Shown: positions 45,495-54,135, numbered from the stretch's first letter. The stretch is DNA of 64,000 bases from Anammoximicrobium sp964645045 (GCA_964645045.1 CAZXYZ010000006.1:113105-177104); one strand, 5' to 3'. Numbers and translations are program-made. Notes: generated by a model from the sequence alone, not told the origin.

Positions 45495-47750
45495 CTACCT
45501 AGGCCCCGCTGGCAGGTGATCGGTGAGGTATCGAGTGAGCAAGTCGCGCAGGTGGCGCGTCGTATTGAGGCCCTCGGCAATGGAATGCGAACGGTTGGGG
45601 TACGCCATCATACTAAACGGCTTGTTCAGACGCACCAGTTCGTTGATCAACGCCTCGGTGCCCTGGTAATGGCAGTTGTCGTCGCCAGTGCCGTGTACGA
45701 CCAGCAAACTGCCCTCCAATTGGTGAGCGAAATTGATCGCCGAGCCTTGAAGATACGCTTCGGGGTTGTCGCCCGGCAGTCCCATGTACCGTTCTTCGTA
45801 GATCGTGTCGTAGTACCGGCGGTTGGGGACCGGAGCCACGGCCATGGCGGTTTGGTACAGCTTTGGATACTTGAAAATCGCGTGCAAGCTGGTTGAACCT
45901 CCGCCACTCCAGCCCCAAATGCCCACGCGTTGCGAATCCAAGTAGGGCCGCGCCGCCAAGACTTTTTCCAGCGCAGCAGCTTGGTCCACCGGCCCCAGGA
46001 CACCAAGCTTCTGAAACATAGCTTTGCGCCAAACCCGGCCGCGAGGTGCCGGCGTGCCGCGGTTGTCGAAGCTCATCACCACGTAGCCGCGTTGGGCCAG
46101 CATCAGATGCCACAGCCAGCTGCGTCCGCCCCAGCGGTCGACCACCGTTTGGCCAGCCGGCTCGCCATACACGTAGATCAACAGCGGATACTTCTTTGCC
46201 GGATCAAAACCCGGCGGTTTGAGGCACCAGGCGTCCAACGCGACACCGGGCTCGATGTCGACCCGAAAGAATTCCGTCGGCACCTTCTTCAATTTGCCGA
46301 ACTGTTTGCGCAGGTCCGCGTTGTCGGCCAGCACCCGTTTGGTGGTGTGTTGCGGCAATTCGACCAACTCGACCAGCGGTGGCGAATCGGCCGTTGAACC
46401 TTGATGGATGGCGTAACGGCCATTCGGCGAGATCTGATAGTCATGCCAACCGCTTTGGTTTCCAGGCGTTAGCCGCTGGAGGTCGCTTCCGTCCATACCG
46501 ATTCGATAGAGGTATCTCTGAGTCGGATTATCTTGTGATGCTTGAAAGTATAGGCACTGATTTCGCTCGTCCACGTGCAGCAGTTCAGTGACGTCGTAGT
46601 TTCCGGGCGTCGCCAGCTTGAGTTCGCCGCCCGGCAACGCCCCGAAATAGACGTGCCGCCAACCATCGCGGTCGCTGATCCAAGTGAAACGCTGGCCTTG
46701 TGCCAGCCAATGGAACTCGTCGTCCACGTCAACCCATGCTTCGTCTTGTTCGGTCAGCGGATTCGTCACCTGCCCCGTACGTGGATCTGCTAATAGGACT
46801 CGATTCACGTTTTGACGCCGATTGAGCTGTTGCAACAGGACTTGTCGAGAATCGTGAGTCCAGGCCAATCTGGCAAGGTAGTGGTCGCGAGGGGCTCCCG
46901 GGACGTCCAGCCAGCGAGTTTCGCCGCCGGTTGCGGGAATGATCCCCACGCGGCACGCGGAATTTTGCTGGCCGACTTTGGGGTAAGCAAACGTGGTCAG
47001 CTTGGGATAGAGCCCCTCGGTGTTATTTACCAGCGTGAACTCCGGGACGCCGCTGGTATCGAGTTGCCAGTAGGCGATCATCGTCCCATCAGGGCTCCAT
47101 TCAAAACCGTCCCGCAGACTCAATTCCTCTTCATACACCCAATCGAACGTTCCGTTGATCACGTGGCGGTCGGACGAAGATGTCAGAGCCGTGATCCCGC
47201 GGCTGACCAAATCCTCGACATACAAGTTGTTTTCACGCACGTACGCGACGTGGCGGGCGGTGGGTGAGAACTTGGCGAACATCAAGGATGCAGGTGGCGC
47301 ATCGCCGCCCAGTTTGCGCAGTTCGTGACTGGCCCGGTCCAGAACCCAGTAGTCGCCGCGCGTGTTCGCTCGCCAAACGCGTTTCGAATTCGTGTAGATC
47401 AGCACGACGCTCTGGTCATCCGAAATGGCGTAGTCGTCGACCGCCAGCGGCGTAGACGCACCAGGCGGCACCAGCCGTGCGGCCGAAACCAACACAGTCG
47501 CCGCGCCGGATTCGGCGTCGTGGAGCACGATGTCGCGCCCGCCCGCAGCGGCCGACGATGACTCCAAGGTCAAATAACCGTCGCCCGTCTTGGACCAGCG
47601 TCCCGCAAATGCCTGCCCCGCAAAATCCTGTGAATCGTAGATCCGAGACACCGTCAATAGGGCAGGATCTTCGGAGTCGGTGGCGAACAAGTCGCCAGTC
47701 AGCGCTGCCGCGATGAAAACGCAGAAGCATCGGGGTACAAATCGGCGCAT
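45495..47750 (-). CDS. dipeptidyl-peptidase IV-like S9 serine peptidase
   Basis: Exported prolyl-dipeptidyl peptidase of 751 residues. A signal peptide is visible (MRRFVPRCFCVFIAAALTG, cleavage near FATDS). The N-terminal beta-propeller includes the DPP-IV marker DWVYEEELSLRDGFEWSPD, whose Glu pair binds the substrate amino terminus. The alpha/beta-hydrolase domain has the nucleophile in GIWGWSGGGSTSLH, the Asp in HGTGDDNCHYQG and the His in NRSHSIAEG, in the right order. Length fits subfamily S9B. It probably degrades oligopeptides in the periplasm, fitting with the two peptide-type transporters at 57940-61176, although they are not adjacent. Confidence 0.94.
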   Translation of the reverse strand: MRRFVPRCFCVFIAAALTGDLFATDSEDPALLTVSRIYDSQDFAGQAFAGRWSKTGDGYLTLESSSAAAGGRDIVLHDAESGAATVLVSAARLVPPGASTPLAVDDYAISDDQSVVLIYTNSKRVWRANTRGDYWVLDRASHELRKLGGDAPPASLMFAKFSPTARHVAYVRENNLYVEDLVSRGITALTSSSDRHVINGTFDWVYEEELSLRDGFEWSPDGTMIAYWQLDTSGVPEFTLVNNTEGLYPKLTTFAYPKVGQQNSACRVGIIPATGGETRWLDVPGAPRDHYLARLAWTHDSRQVLLQQLNRRQNVNRVLLADPRTGQVTNPLTEQDEAWVDVDDEFHWLAQGQRFTWISDRDGWRHVYFGALPGGELKLATPGNYDVTELLHVDERNQCLYFQASQDNPTQRYLYRIGMDGSDLQRLTPGNQSGWHDYQISPNGRYAIHQGSTADSPPLVELVELPQHTTKRVLADNADLRKQFGKLKKVPTEFFRVDIEPGVALDAWCLKPPGFDPAKKYPLLIYVYGEPAGQTVVDRWGGRSWLWHLMLAQRGYVVMSFDNRGTPAPRGRVWRKAMFQKLGVLGPVDQAAALEKVLAARPYLDSQRVGIWGWSGGGSTSLHAIFKYPKLYQTAMAVAPVPNRRYYDTIYEERYMGLPGDNPEAYLQGSAINFAHQLEGSLLVVHGTGDDNCHYQGTEALINELVRLNKPFSMMAYPNRSHSIAEGLNTTRHLRDLLTRYLTDHLPAGPR

Positions 47751-47870
47751 GGATACCTCGGATGATCGCTCGTGGAATCAGGGGCCAAGCCGGTCGGTAA
47801 CTTCCGGTCCATCATACTTGATGGTTTCCGTTCAGCAACGCAGACGGGTCATGCAAGCTCGGAAACCGCA

Positions 47871-48653
47871 TCAGTCACCGGCTTGGCCTGAGAACCGGAT
47901 CGTGCCGCCTTCGAGAACGACAAGACTCCCGGGAACAAACTCGTGCCAGCCGGTTTTACTCAGCGGAAAGGTGGCGATGACGCAGCCGTGGTTGTCGGCG
48001 GCGCCGGACATGGCGACTTCCATCGTGTCGTCTTCGAACATCCGCGTGGCGTTTTCATGGAAGCGGACTTTGCGCAACGCCAGGCCTTTCCAGCCGTTGA
48101 TGTCGCGGTATCCGAACAATCGCTCGCCGTCGGACAGCACGGTGTTGAGCGTGCCGTGTTGATTGATCCGGCGCAGCGTCTGGTTGAGCCAGCGCCAACT
48201 CGGCTCGTCCTGCAGCCGTTCGTCCCGTTGTGCCATCTGATCCAGCAAGTGGCAGAAGACGCGTTCGGAATCCGTACTGCCGACGGGCTGAAATCTCTTC
48301 AACGGCAGCGATTCGTAGCTCGGAATCGTTCCGTTGTGCGCGAAACAGAATTCGCGGCCGAACAGTTCGCGGCGAAAAGGATGCGTGTCGGCATGCGTCA
48401 CAGGGCCGCCGGTCGTCTGGTGACGCACGTGCGCGACGTAAATCCGCGAGCGCAAGCCGCGGTAGGTTTCGAGGAATTTCGAGTAGCCGCTTTGCCGCCA
48501 GGTCAAGGCCTCTTTCACCATGGCCAGCGACCGGTCGGGATACCATGCCAGGCCCCAGCCGTCGGCGTTGTTTACGTCGCGGAGCGCGAACTCCCGGATG
48601 GAGAAATCGGCCGACAGCGGTTGATCGAAGGACAGCCCCATCAGTTCGCACAT
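47871..48653 (-). CDS. class II glutamine amidotransferase (YafJ/EgtC-like)
   Basis: N-terminal-nucleophile amidohydrolase of 260 residues. The ATG at 48653 is chosen because removal of Met1 exposes Cys2 (MCELMGLSFD), the nucleophile of class II amidotransferases, and GGAG lies upstream; an in-frame start 11 codons earlier would bury it. Other motifs are NADGWGLAWY, VAHVRHQTTGGP, THPFRRELFGREFCFAHNGTIPSY and STDSERVFCHLLD. No synthase domain is attached, so it probably cleaves a gamma-glutamyl amide on its own, as YafJ and EgtC do. It is 19 bases downstream of the glutamate-cysteine-ligase-like gene and forms an operon with it. Confidence 0.88.
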   Translation of the reverse strand: MCELMGLSFDQPLSADFSIREFALRDVNNADGWGLAWYPDRSLAMVKEALTWRQSGYSKFLETYRGLRSRIYVAHVRHQTTGGPVTHADTHPFRRELFGREFCFAHNGTIPSYESLPLKRFQPVGSTDSERVFCHLLDQMAQRDERLQDEPSWRWLNQTLRRINQHGTLNTVLSDGERLFGYRDINGWKGLALRKVRFHENATRMFEDDTMEVAMSGAADNHGCVIATFPLSKTGWHEFVPGSLVVLEGGTIRFSGQAGD

Positions 48654-48672
48654 GTTGCCACTCCGGCCACGG

Positions 48673-49848
48673 CTACAATTCCTCACCCCACCGCCGCGTC
48701 ATGTCTTCGATCAAGGATTTCCAGTCACCGCTGTCGCGGAACAGGCGCCGTTGGCGGTCGGCACCCGTCTCGAATTGACCGCCCGGACGGATCGCGCTGA
48801 GAAACGGCCAGTCGCCCGTCTCTTGAGCAATTGGCCGCAAACGCTCGATCAAGTCGGACAGATCGTGAGACAGAATCCGCCGTTTGCCCGACGGAGTCCG
48901 GATGTGCATGGCCTGCAAACCATAGCGGGTCGCCAGCCACTTGTTTTCGATCGCGATCCAGTGCCGGCGAATGTCGCCTCGGCACAATTGCGGACGCTCC
49001 TGCAACAACCGCTGCGTGTTGATGACCAGATTATGAATCAACGCCACAAGGCCCATCGTGACCGCCAAGGTGCATGGCATGTCGCAGACACGGATCTCGA
49101 TCGTCCCATAATTGGGACAAGGACGGATATCCCAGTAGATATCCTTGGGAGACTGAATGGCCCGGCAGTCACGCATGACGCGGTAGTACGTCCGGAAGTC
49201 CTTCCAATTGCTGAAGTACCGGGGCACTCCGGCATGAGGCAACATGCGATACAACACCGTGCGGCACGAGGCCAAGCCGGTGTCTTCACCGTGCCAGAAC
49301 GGCGAACTGGAGGATACGGCCAGCAGGTGTGGCAGGTAACGCACCAACATGCTGATGACTCCCATCGCGATGTCGCCGTTGGGCACCCCCACGTGGACGT
49401 GCAGGCCAAATACAACGCGCTGGTACGTCATCCACGCCAGCCGCTCCTGAATCCGTTCGTACCGCTCGGCCGGAAAAACCACTCCCGACAAACCGCGGTT
49501 AAAGGGATGAGTCGCGCCCAGTGCCAGATGGTAACCCAGCGAACTCGCGAGGTTGCGCACTTTGCGCAACGACGGCCAGAGTTGCTCTTTCACTTCTTGG
49601 ACATTGCGGCAGACGCCCGTCTTCACCTCGATCATCGACTGCATCAGTTCGGCGGTGACGTTGGTCAGGCGTTCTTCTTGGCAGACCTTCAGGATCCGCA
49701 CCGAGCCGGGCGCCAAGTCGCCGGTGTGGGGGTCGATGATCTGCAACTCCAATTCAACGCCCAACGAGTTCTCGGCGCTGCCGTTAAACGTCAGCGTTTC
49801 GCCGACGTCCTTGGCCGCCTGCTCGGCTTTGGAAGGAGGTTGATTCAT
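48673..49848 (-). CDS. carboxylate-amine ligase of the glutamate-cysteine ligase type (YbdK-like)
   Basis: ATP-dependent ligase of 391 residues of the GCS2/YbdK family, which joins the gamma-carboxyl of glutamate to an amine such as cysteine. Start at 49848 with AGGAAGG upstream. Family motifs visible are NSLGVELELQIID, VTAELMQSMIEVKTGVC, GLHVHVGVPNGD, LLAVSSSSPFWHGEDTGLASCR, GTIEIRVCDMP and ENKWLATRYGLQA. The usual product is a gamma-glutamyl dipeptide, but the substrate of this subgroup is not established. The next gene encodes an amidohydrolase that could cut the same type of bond. No glutathione synthetase or ergothioneine genes were seen in the window. Confidence 0.9.
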   Translation of the reverse strand: MNQPPSKAEQAAKDVGETLTFNGSAENSLGVELELQIIDPHTGDLAPGSVRILKVCQEERLTNVTAELMQSMIEVKTGVCRNVQEVKEQLWPSLRKVRNLASSLGYHLALGATHPFNRGLSGVVFPAERYERIQERLAWMTYQRVVFGLHVHVGVPNGDIAMGVISMLVRYLPHLLAVSSSSPFWHGEDTGLASCRTVLYRMLPHAGVPRYFSNWKDFRTYYRVMRDCRAIQSPKDIYWDIRPCPNYGTIEIRVCDMPCTLAVTMGLVALIHNLVINTQRLLQERPQLCRGDIRRHWIAIENKWLATRYGLQAMHIRTPSGKRRILSHDLSDLIERLRPIAQETGDWPFLSAIRPGGQFETGADRQRRLFRDSGDWKSLIEDMTRRWGEEL

Positions 49849-50193
49849 GCGGCGCACCTTCCTACGGATACGAACAACTTCGGAATCGCCGCGTCGGGCC
49901 GGCTTGACCTTAACTGCGAGAAATTCTAATACCCCGCCGCCCCGGCCTGCAACGGGCGACCGCCACGAACCTGCCAGCCGCCTCACGCCATGCCGTCGGC
50001 GGAAGCCAGAACCGCGGTGACGAAGACAAAGAACGAGCGTGGTGCGAATCGGTGCCTGCATTGCCCACGTGGGAGAGGTTTGCCAAGCGGTCGCCTTGGA
50101 CGCCCCGGGAAATCCGGATATCCCGCATTGGCTTATGATAGTCAACCGGTTGTCGCCGGCAATGCGAACGCTCGCTTGTGCTCGGAATTCCGG
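49849..50193. other. gene-free stretch
   Basis: 345 bases upstream of the ligase gene. It must hold the promoter of the ligase operon and the end of the hemerythrin operon. I see a 10-bp palindrome (CAACCGGTTG) near 50143-50152 but no convincing promoter, terminator or RNA. Confidence 0.5.
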
Positions 50194-50712
50194 TCAGACC
50201 AGGTTTCCGCCGACAGCTTCTGTCGTCGCGGGATTGGCGCAGCATCCGGTTGCCCAGATCAACTCGTTCTCACCGGCCTCGTGCCGCTGCAGCCTGTTCC
50301 AGAATGCGCGGCAGCGGCGGACGAGCCGCTGCCTGACTTGGCCGTCCGCGTCTTCGGACAGCGACCTCACCCCAGACCAGGCTTCTTCGGCGGCCTCGGC
50401 GATCCGCGCGATCTCCTGGTACAGATCGCCATGTTGGGCGCGCAGGCGGCAGGCGCGTTCCGCGAGGTGCGGCGTGACCGTAGCCGGCCGGTCGAAGTAG
50501 CCGTAGGCATCCTCCAGCGAGAAATGCATGGCGAGTTCATCCCGGAGGCACGCAAGCAGGGACGCCAGTTTTCGGCGAGAAATGCGTGGCGGCGGCTTGG
50601 CGGCGCACCATGCCGACAACCTGGACAACAAGCCGCGCAGCTGGACGTTGTCCGCTTTGAGTTCCTGGAGAAACGCCGCATTGACCGTGACAGTTTCCGC
50701 TTTCATGACCAT
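50194..50712 (-). CDS. hemerythrin-like HHE domain protein
   Basis: Di-iron four-helix protein of 172 residues, a likely oxygen or nitric-oxide binder or sensor. The ATG at 50712 (MVMKAETV) is preferred since GGGGAA lies about 6 bases upstream; two ATGs nearby are alternatives. Metal ligands expected of the family are visible as HFSLEDAYGYF, QHGDLYQEI and RRHEAGENELIW-like HEAGENELIW, with an additional TPHLAERA. It follows the small membrane protein gene with a 2-base gap, so they share an operon, which is preceded by a near-perfect sigma-54 promoter at 51138-51152. This points to control by a sigma-54 activator. Confidence 0.8.
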   Translation of the reverse strand: MVMKAETVTVNAAFLQELKADNVQLRGLLSRLSAWCAAKPPPRISRRKLASLLACLRDELAMHFSLEDAYGYFDRPATVTPHLAERACRLRAQHGDLYQEIARIAEAAEEAWSGVRSLSEDADGQVRQRLVRRCRAFWNRLQRHEAGENELIWATGCCANPATTEAVGGNLV

Positions 50713-50714
50713 GT

Positions 50715-51089
50715 TCATTTCCCCAAATCGACTTCCGATGGAGTTGCCCGTTGGTCCCCCGGGGCCGATCCGAGCAGGGGACGCGTCAGGTGCCACCACG
50801 CGATCGCGACGAGCAACAAACAAGCCACGACGAGGGTCGCCAGGATCCGGGCGAATTGCCGAACTTGGGGCGTTTCTGTGTCCGTGCTGCACTGGAACAG
50901 CCGCTGGATGGCACGCCGGTAGGCGACGCTGGAATCCAGTCGCATCAGGCGGTCGTAGTGGGACTTGTACATGAAGCCGCGGTACACGAGCCGGTGTGCC
51001 GCGGCATCGAAGTAGATGCGATTCGCCAACTCAGGCGGAAACTCCAATCCAGCCGGAAGCGAATCGAGCTTCACGGTGTGCTCGGTCAT
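50715..51089 (-). CDS. small membrane protein cotranscribed with hemerythrin
   Basis: Protein of 124 residues, function unknown. Start at 51089 with GGAG 9 bases upstream. Residues 1-80 are soluble and include FPPELANRIYFDAAAHRLVYRGFMYKSHYDRLMRL; a single membrane helix follows (ILATLVVACLLLVAIAWW, about 85-103) with a short tail. One TM with the bulk inside would place it at the cytoplasmic face of the membrane. Stop codon and hemerythrin start lie 2 bases apart, so a joint role, for instance anchoring the hemerythrin, is plausible but unproven. Confidence 0.7.
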   Translation of the reverse strand: MTEHTVKLDSLPAGLEFPPELANRIYFDAAAHRLVYRGFMYKSHYDRLMRLDSSVAYRRAIQRLFQCSTDTETPQVRQFARILATLVVACLLLVAIAWWHLTRPLLGSAPGDQRATPSEVDLGK

Positions 51090-51137
51090 TCTCGGGTCTC
51101 CAACAACGCTGCCTCAACGGAAGGTCTCACTAGCTCT

Positions 51138-51152
51138 GCATAAAACGTGCCA
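51138..51152 (-). promoter_or_regulatory. sigma-54 promoter of the hemerythrin operon
   Basis: Read on the minus strand TGGCACGTTTTATGC matches the consensus TGGCACGNNNNTTGC at all but one base, with GG and GC in the right spacing. Transcription would start near 51126, 37 bases before the ATG at 51089, leaving room for the ribosome-binding site. Between 51090 and 51396 no gene is seen; the remaining content is the palindrome pair at 51324-51361. Confidence 0.75.
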
Positions 51153-51323
51153 GTTACACCGGCACGATGAGACAAGGACCGTGTCTCCGGGCATCGCTGG
51201 GAGCCACCCTTGAGCCGCTGCATCCGTCTTCGTTGTGCAAGAATTGAGCAACTTGGTCGGGAGCCTGTGTCTGAACTGAACGTGCCGGCGGATGCTAAGG
51301 ACTCGTCCACGAACAATGTCGTC

Positions 51324-51361
51324 TTTCGCTCTGCGAAAGCACGCCGTTTCGCGGAGCGAAA
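51324..51361. repeat. 15-bp inverted repeat of self-complementary arms, family C
   Basis: TTTCGCTCTGCGAAA and TTTCGCGGAGCGAAA pair with one mismatch or G-U pair around an 8-base loop. Each arm is itself a palindrome of TTTCGC/GCGAAA. It lies 36 bases past the HPr stop codon, where it could serve as terminator. Confidence 0.7.
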
Positions 51362-51396
51362 GGCGATAAAACCGCGGCGTCGTTCTTGGATGGATG

Positions 51397-51726
51397 CTAA
51401 ACGCTGGCGACGCCAAGTGAACCGGCATCCGAGCGTCTCGCTCCGGCGGAGAGCAACTCGACCAGCGCCGGAACGACCCTGTCGGCATCGGGACCGATCG
51501 CCGACACGGTGAGTCTGGTGCCCTTGTCTGCCGCCAACGTCAACAGGCCGAGGATGCTAGCGGCGTCCTGCAGCCGGTCGTCCTTCTGGACCGTCACTTG
51601 GGCCTGGAATGTGCCCACCAACTGGACAATCGCCGCGCACATCCGCAGGTGAAGTCCCTCCGGATCCGCGACTCGCACCGAATCCGCGACCACGACGCTG
51701 CTTCGAGGACCGGGGGCATCGAACAT
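51397..51726 (-). CDS. HPr-family phosphocarrier protein
   Basis: Small phosphocarrier of 109 residues, acceptor of phosphate from enzyme I. The start at 51726 has a perfect AAGGAGG. After an N-terminal extension of about 15 residues, the active site GLHLRMCAAIVQLV has His26 and Arg28 (GLHARPA in typical HPr), so the Ala-Pro after the His is changed. Ser57 lies in DAASILGLLTLAADKGT, the equivalent of the regulatory serine phosphorylated by HPr kinase in other bacteria. The position next to stress genes and behind a sigma-54-like promoter suggests a regulatory PTS rather than sugar uptake. No enzyme II gene is in the window. Confidence 0.88.
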   Translation of the reverse strand: MFDAPGPRSSVVVADSVRVADPEGLHLRMCAAIVQLVGTFQAQVTVQKDDRLQDAASILGLLTLAADKGTRLTVSAIGPDADRVVPALVELLSAGARRSDAGSLGVASV

Positions 51727-51883
51727 TTTGGATCTCCTCCTTGCTTCCTGCACCACGAATTTCAGACAGCCGGGATTTCAGACATGCCCTTCGCCCCCCC
51801 CTTCTTGATGAACAGGATCGCCAGCGCGTCCCGACGATTGGCTGGAACGCCTTGGCGGAGGCAGGACGTTCGTCGCCCACTCT

Positions 51884-51898
51884 GCAATCGGCGCGCCG
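51884..51898 (-). promoter_or_regulatory. sigma-54-type promoter of the HPr gene
   Basis: On the minus strand CGGCGCGCCGATTGC matches TGGCACGNNNNTTGC except at two of the 11 defined bases, with exact GG/GC spacing. Transcription would start near 51872, about 146 bases before the HPr ATG. It lies in the gene-free divergent stretch 51727-52233. Confidence 0.6.
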
Positions 51899-52065
51899 CA
51901 GCGGATTGGGCCGGGGCAACGCCTGGCCACGTGGCGAATCGTGGTGCGGTCGTCTCGATCGATGCCCAGAAGTTGACCCTCGTGTGCAGAATCTGGCCGG
52001 CGAGACTCGGGCAGGACACCTTGCGCGAGCGGTGCCCGGATGACGCGAGGCCGACATCGAGCGTG

Positions 52066-52081
52066 GGGCCATAACCTTGCG
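52066..52081 (+). promoter_or_regulatory. sigma-54-type promoter of the universal stress gene
   Basis: GGGCCATAACCTTGCG has GG and TTGC in the right spacing of a -24/-12 element, though the middle of the -24 box is poor. Transcription would start near 52092, about 142 bases before the ATG at 52234. Confidence 0.4.
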
Positions 52082-52233
52082 GATCGGCATACCGGATGCA
52101 GCAGGTTTGATTGAGATTTGGCAAAGCCAGCCAGTCTCGCGGCAGCGGACGTTGTCCGTCTGGCGAGTCAGTCTCAGAAAGCGGGAGCCACCGGCGCTGG
52201 CCGACGGGGCCCGGACGCAGAGGAGGTTCTATC

Positions 52234-53073
52234 ATGATCCGACGAATTCTCTTGGGTATCGGCGGCACGCCCTTCTCGCGCGTGGCGATTCGGCGCGCGG
52301 TGGAGATTGCTGAAACGCAGCAGGCGCACGTCACGGCCGTCACGGTTGTGGACGAGAATCGGCTGGGGGCCGTCGGGCCGGTCCCCTTGGGCGGCGGGAC
52401 GGTGGCGGCCGACCTGCGGGAGTACCGCCTGGAAGTCACCCGGGAACAGATCGAAGAGACCCTGGACGAGTTCAAGCGAGTTTGTGGCCAGCGGGGGGTT
52501 CCGATCACGATCCTGCGTGAACAAGGCGTTCCGTTCCAGTTGATGATCGACCACGCCCGCTACCACGACGTGGCGCTGTTCGGCTTGCGGAGCATGTTCG
52601 AGTATCGGGTGCTAGGCGATTCCGACGTCGAGCCGGCGAAGGTCTTGCGCGATCTGATCGAGGGGGGCGTGCGGCCGCTGATCGCGGTGGACGATGACTA
52701 TCGGCCTATCCGGCGCGTACTGGTCGCGTACAGCGGTTCGGTGCAATCCGCCGAGTCGCTGAAGGAATGGATCCGTCTTCGCCTGTCGCCGGAGGCGGAC
52801 CTGCGGTTGCTGGTGTGCGAACATCCCCAGGGGCAAGCGGAGCATCTGCTGACCGCGGCTTCGATTTACTGCCGAGCCCACGGCATGGAGCCGGAGCGGC
52901 AGTATCGGCCGGAAGATGCCAAACGGGGCATTCTGGCCGAGGCAGAGCAATGGAATGCGGACCTGTTGGTGCTCGGCTCCAGCGCCCGCAGTTGGCTGTC
53001 AGCCACGTTCTTCGAGACCACCATGCTGCACGTCGTCCGGCACGTGGGCCGACCGATATTCGTGGGCAAGTGA
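52234..53073 (+). CDS. universal stress protein with two UspA domains
   Basis: Cytoplasmic stress protein of 279 residues with tandem UspA folds. The start at 52234 follows AGGAGG; an upstream in-frame start at 52111 is less likely. Domain 1 (about 1-145) begins MIRRILLGIGGTPFSRVAIRRAVEIA and contains HVTAVTVVDEN; domain 2 (about 150-279) begins IRRVLVAYSGSVQSAESLKEWI and ends with the ATP-binding pattern DLLVLGSSARSWLSATFFETTMLHVVRHV. Tandem Usp proteins are often induced by low oxygen or energy limitation. It is divergent from HPr and convergent with the TerB-like gene, which is 127 bases away. Confidence 0.88.
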   Translation: MIRRILLGIGGTPFSRVAIRRAVEIAETQQAHVTAVTVVDENRLGAVGPVPLGGGTVAADLREYRLEVTREQIEETLDEFKRVCGQRGVPITILREQGVPFQLMIDHARYHDVALFGLRSMFEYRVLGDSDVEPAKVLRDLIEGGVRPLIAVDDDYRPIRRVLVAYSGSVQSAESLKEWIRLRLSPEADLRLLVCEHPQGQAEHLLTAASIYCRAHGMEPERQYRPEDAKRGILAEAEQWNADLLVLGSSARSWLSATFFETTMLHVVRHVGRPIFVGK

Positions 53074-53200
53074 CACCCGGCGTCTTGAGAAGCGGCGGCC
53101 TGAACGATGAGCGTTCGCGGCTGACGACCACCCTGCCTGATCCTGCCTTCGCCGTTTGGAGAAGCCCTTGCGTCCTCCCGGCCCAAGGTTTCGATGCGGA

Positions 53201-53881
53201 TCAGTCGCTGACCATTTGTACATCCAACCAAGTCCATGACCCTCGCAGACCGCGGCCGGTGCCGACGCGCGGCGGCCGTGGCTTCGGCGGCCCGCGGTCC
53301 GCGCTCGGCGGCGAGTCTCCGGCCAGGGTCTGCTCCAACTCCGCCAACACACGCCGCTCGGCGGGCGATACCCGGCGAATCCCCAGGACTCCTCCGGCGG
53401 CGCAGGCCACTTGCAGCGCCCGCTCGAGGATCTCGCGGCCGAGCGTGCGGCGAGCCTGCGGCGTCAACGTTTGGAGAAACGCCGCCACGTAGTCGCGCCA
53501 AGCTCGAACCAGCTTGGCATTCGGACGCTCACTCAGCCATTGTTCCATCAGGCGATAACCAAGCGACCCTCGCACGCATCCGACGGACTCGACGGCGGCG
53601 AGGGCAACGAGACGCTCACGCCGATGGATGAAGCCGTTGGCCCAGGCGACCTGGACCAGTGGGAACAGGGAAAATGCCGCGAGCGTCTCGGGCCGAAGGC
53701 CGAGCGCAACCAATTCACCCAGCACCGCCTGATCGGCGATGCCGGTGAATTCGGCGAGCATTTGCCGGCGCTCCTCGGCTTCGAGCGTCTCCCGGATCCG
53801 CTGCACGAGCAGCTGATCCAGGCGGTGGAAGAACTCGTATTCCAACGCGCGTCCCCGTTCGGCCAAGAGGTCTCTGGTCAT
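53201..53881 (-). CDS. conserved TerB-like hypothetical protein
   Basis: Soluble protein of 226 residues. The start at 53881 has AAGGAG 8 bases upstream. The N-terminus (RDLLAERGRALEYEFFHRLDQLLVQRI) is amphipathic. The centre includes TGIADQAVLGELVALGL and LFPLVQVAWANGFIHRRERLVAL, where the PLVQVAWANG segment with acidic residues resembles the TerB fold of tellurite-resistance and stress proteins, although the metal-binding Asp of AWADG is Asn here. AAGGVLGIRRVSPAER near residue 160-175 is another conserved part. A stress role in line with its neighbours is inference. Confidence 0.6.
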   Translation of the reverse strand: MTRDLLAERGRALEYEFFHRLDQLLVQRIRETLEAEERRQMLAEFTGIADQAVLGELVALGLRPETLAAFSLFPLVQVAWANGFIHRRERLVALAAVESVGCVRGSLGYRLMEQWLSERPNAKLVRAWRDYVAAFLQTLTPQARRTLGREILERALQVACAAGGVLGIRRVSPAERRVLAELEQTLAGDSPPSADRGPPKPRPPRVGTGRGLRGSWTWLDVQMVSD

Positions 53882-53897
53882 GGCAATGCTCCTTTCG

Positions 53898-53913
53898 CCG
53901 CAAGGTGTCTACC
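53898..53913 (-). promoter_or_regulatory. weak sigma-54-like element before the TerB-like gene
   Basis: On the minus strand GGTAGACACCTTGCGG shares GG...ACCTTGCGG and spacing with the element at 52066. However, transcription from it would start near 53888 and remove the ribosome-binding site, so it may be fortuitous. Confidence 0.2.
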
Positions 53914-53965
53914 GCGTTCAGGACCGCAGGCGATTGCCCTTGGGGAACATTGGGAGCGTTCTTGT

Positions 53966-54031
53966 TAGCGGCGCGGCGCAAGCCGCCCGGTTGTCCGACG
54001 GTAATACCGGACGGCTCGCGCCGTGCCGCTA
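53966..54031. repeat. long imperfect hairpin, family E
   Basis: The arms TAGCGGCGCGGCGC (53966-53979) and GCGCCGTGCCGCTA (54018-54031) pair with one mismatch; an inner TCCG...CGGA stem closes the loop. It lies in a gene-free region (53882-54441) that also holds the repeats at 54136-54294 and a G/C-run hairpin at 54196-54228. Confidence 0.7.
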
Positions 54032-54135
54032 CAAAGTAAGTGGCATTGGGCGATTGCCCCCGTCTCCCCCCCCGGGTTCGCGAGCGTCGATAGCAACGGT
54101 GGCCACAATAAGTTCCCGATGTTCAAGACTCCCCG

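Noticed and set aside
51903..51919. Another sigma-54-like sequence (TGGCCAGGCGTTGCC on the minus strand) before HPr
   Set aside because: The distance between GG and GC is one base too short, and sigma-54 is strict about this spacing; the element at 51884 fits.
51727..52233. Reading frames in the gap between HPr and the universal stress gene
   Set aside because: They overlap the HPr or stress gene out of frame, have no suitable start signal, and cover the region of the divergent promoters.
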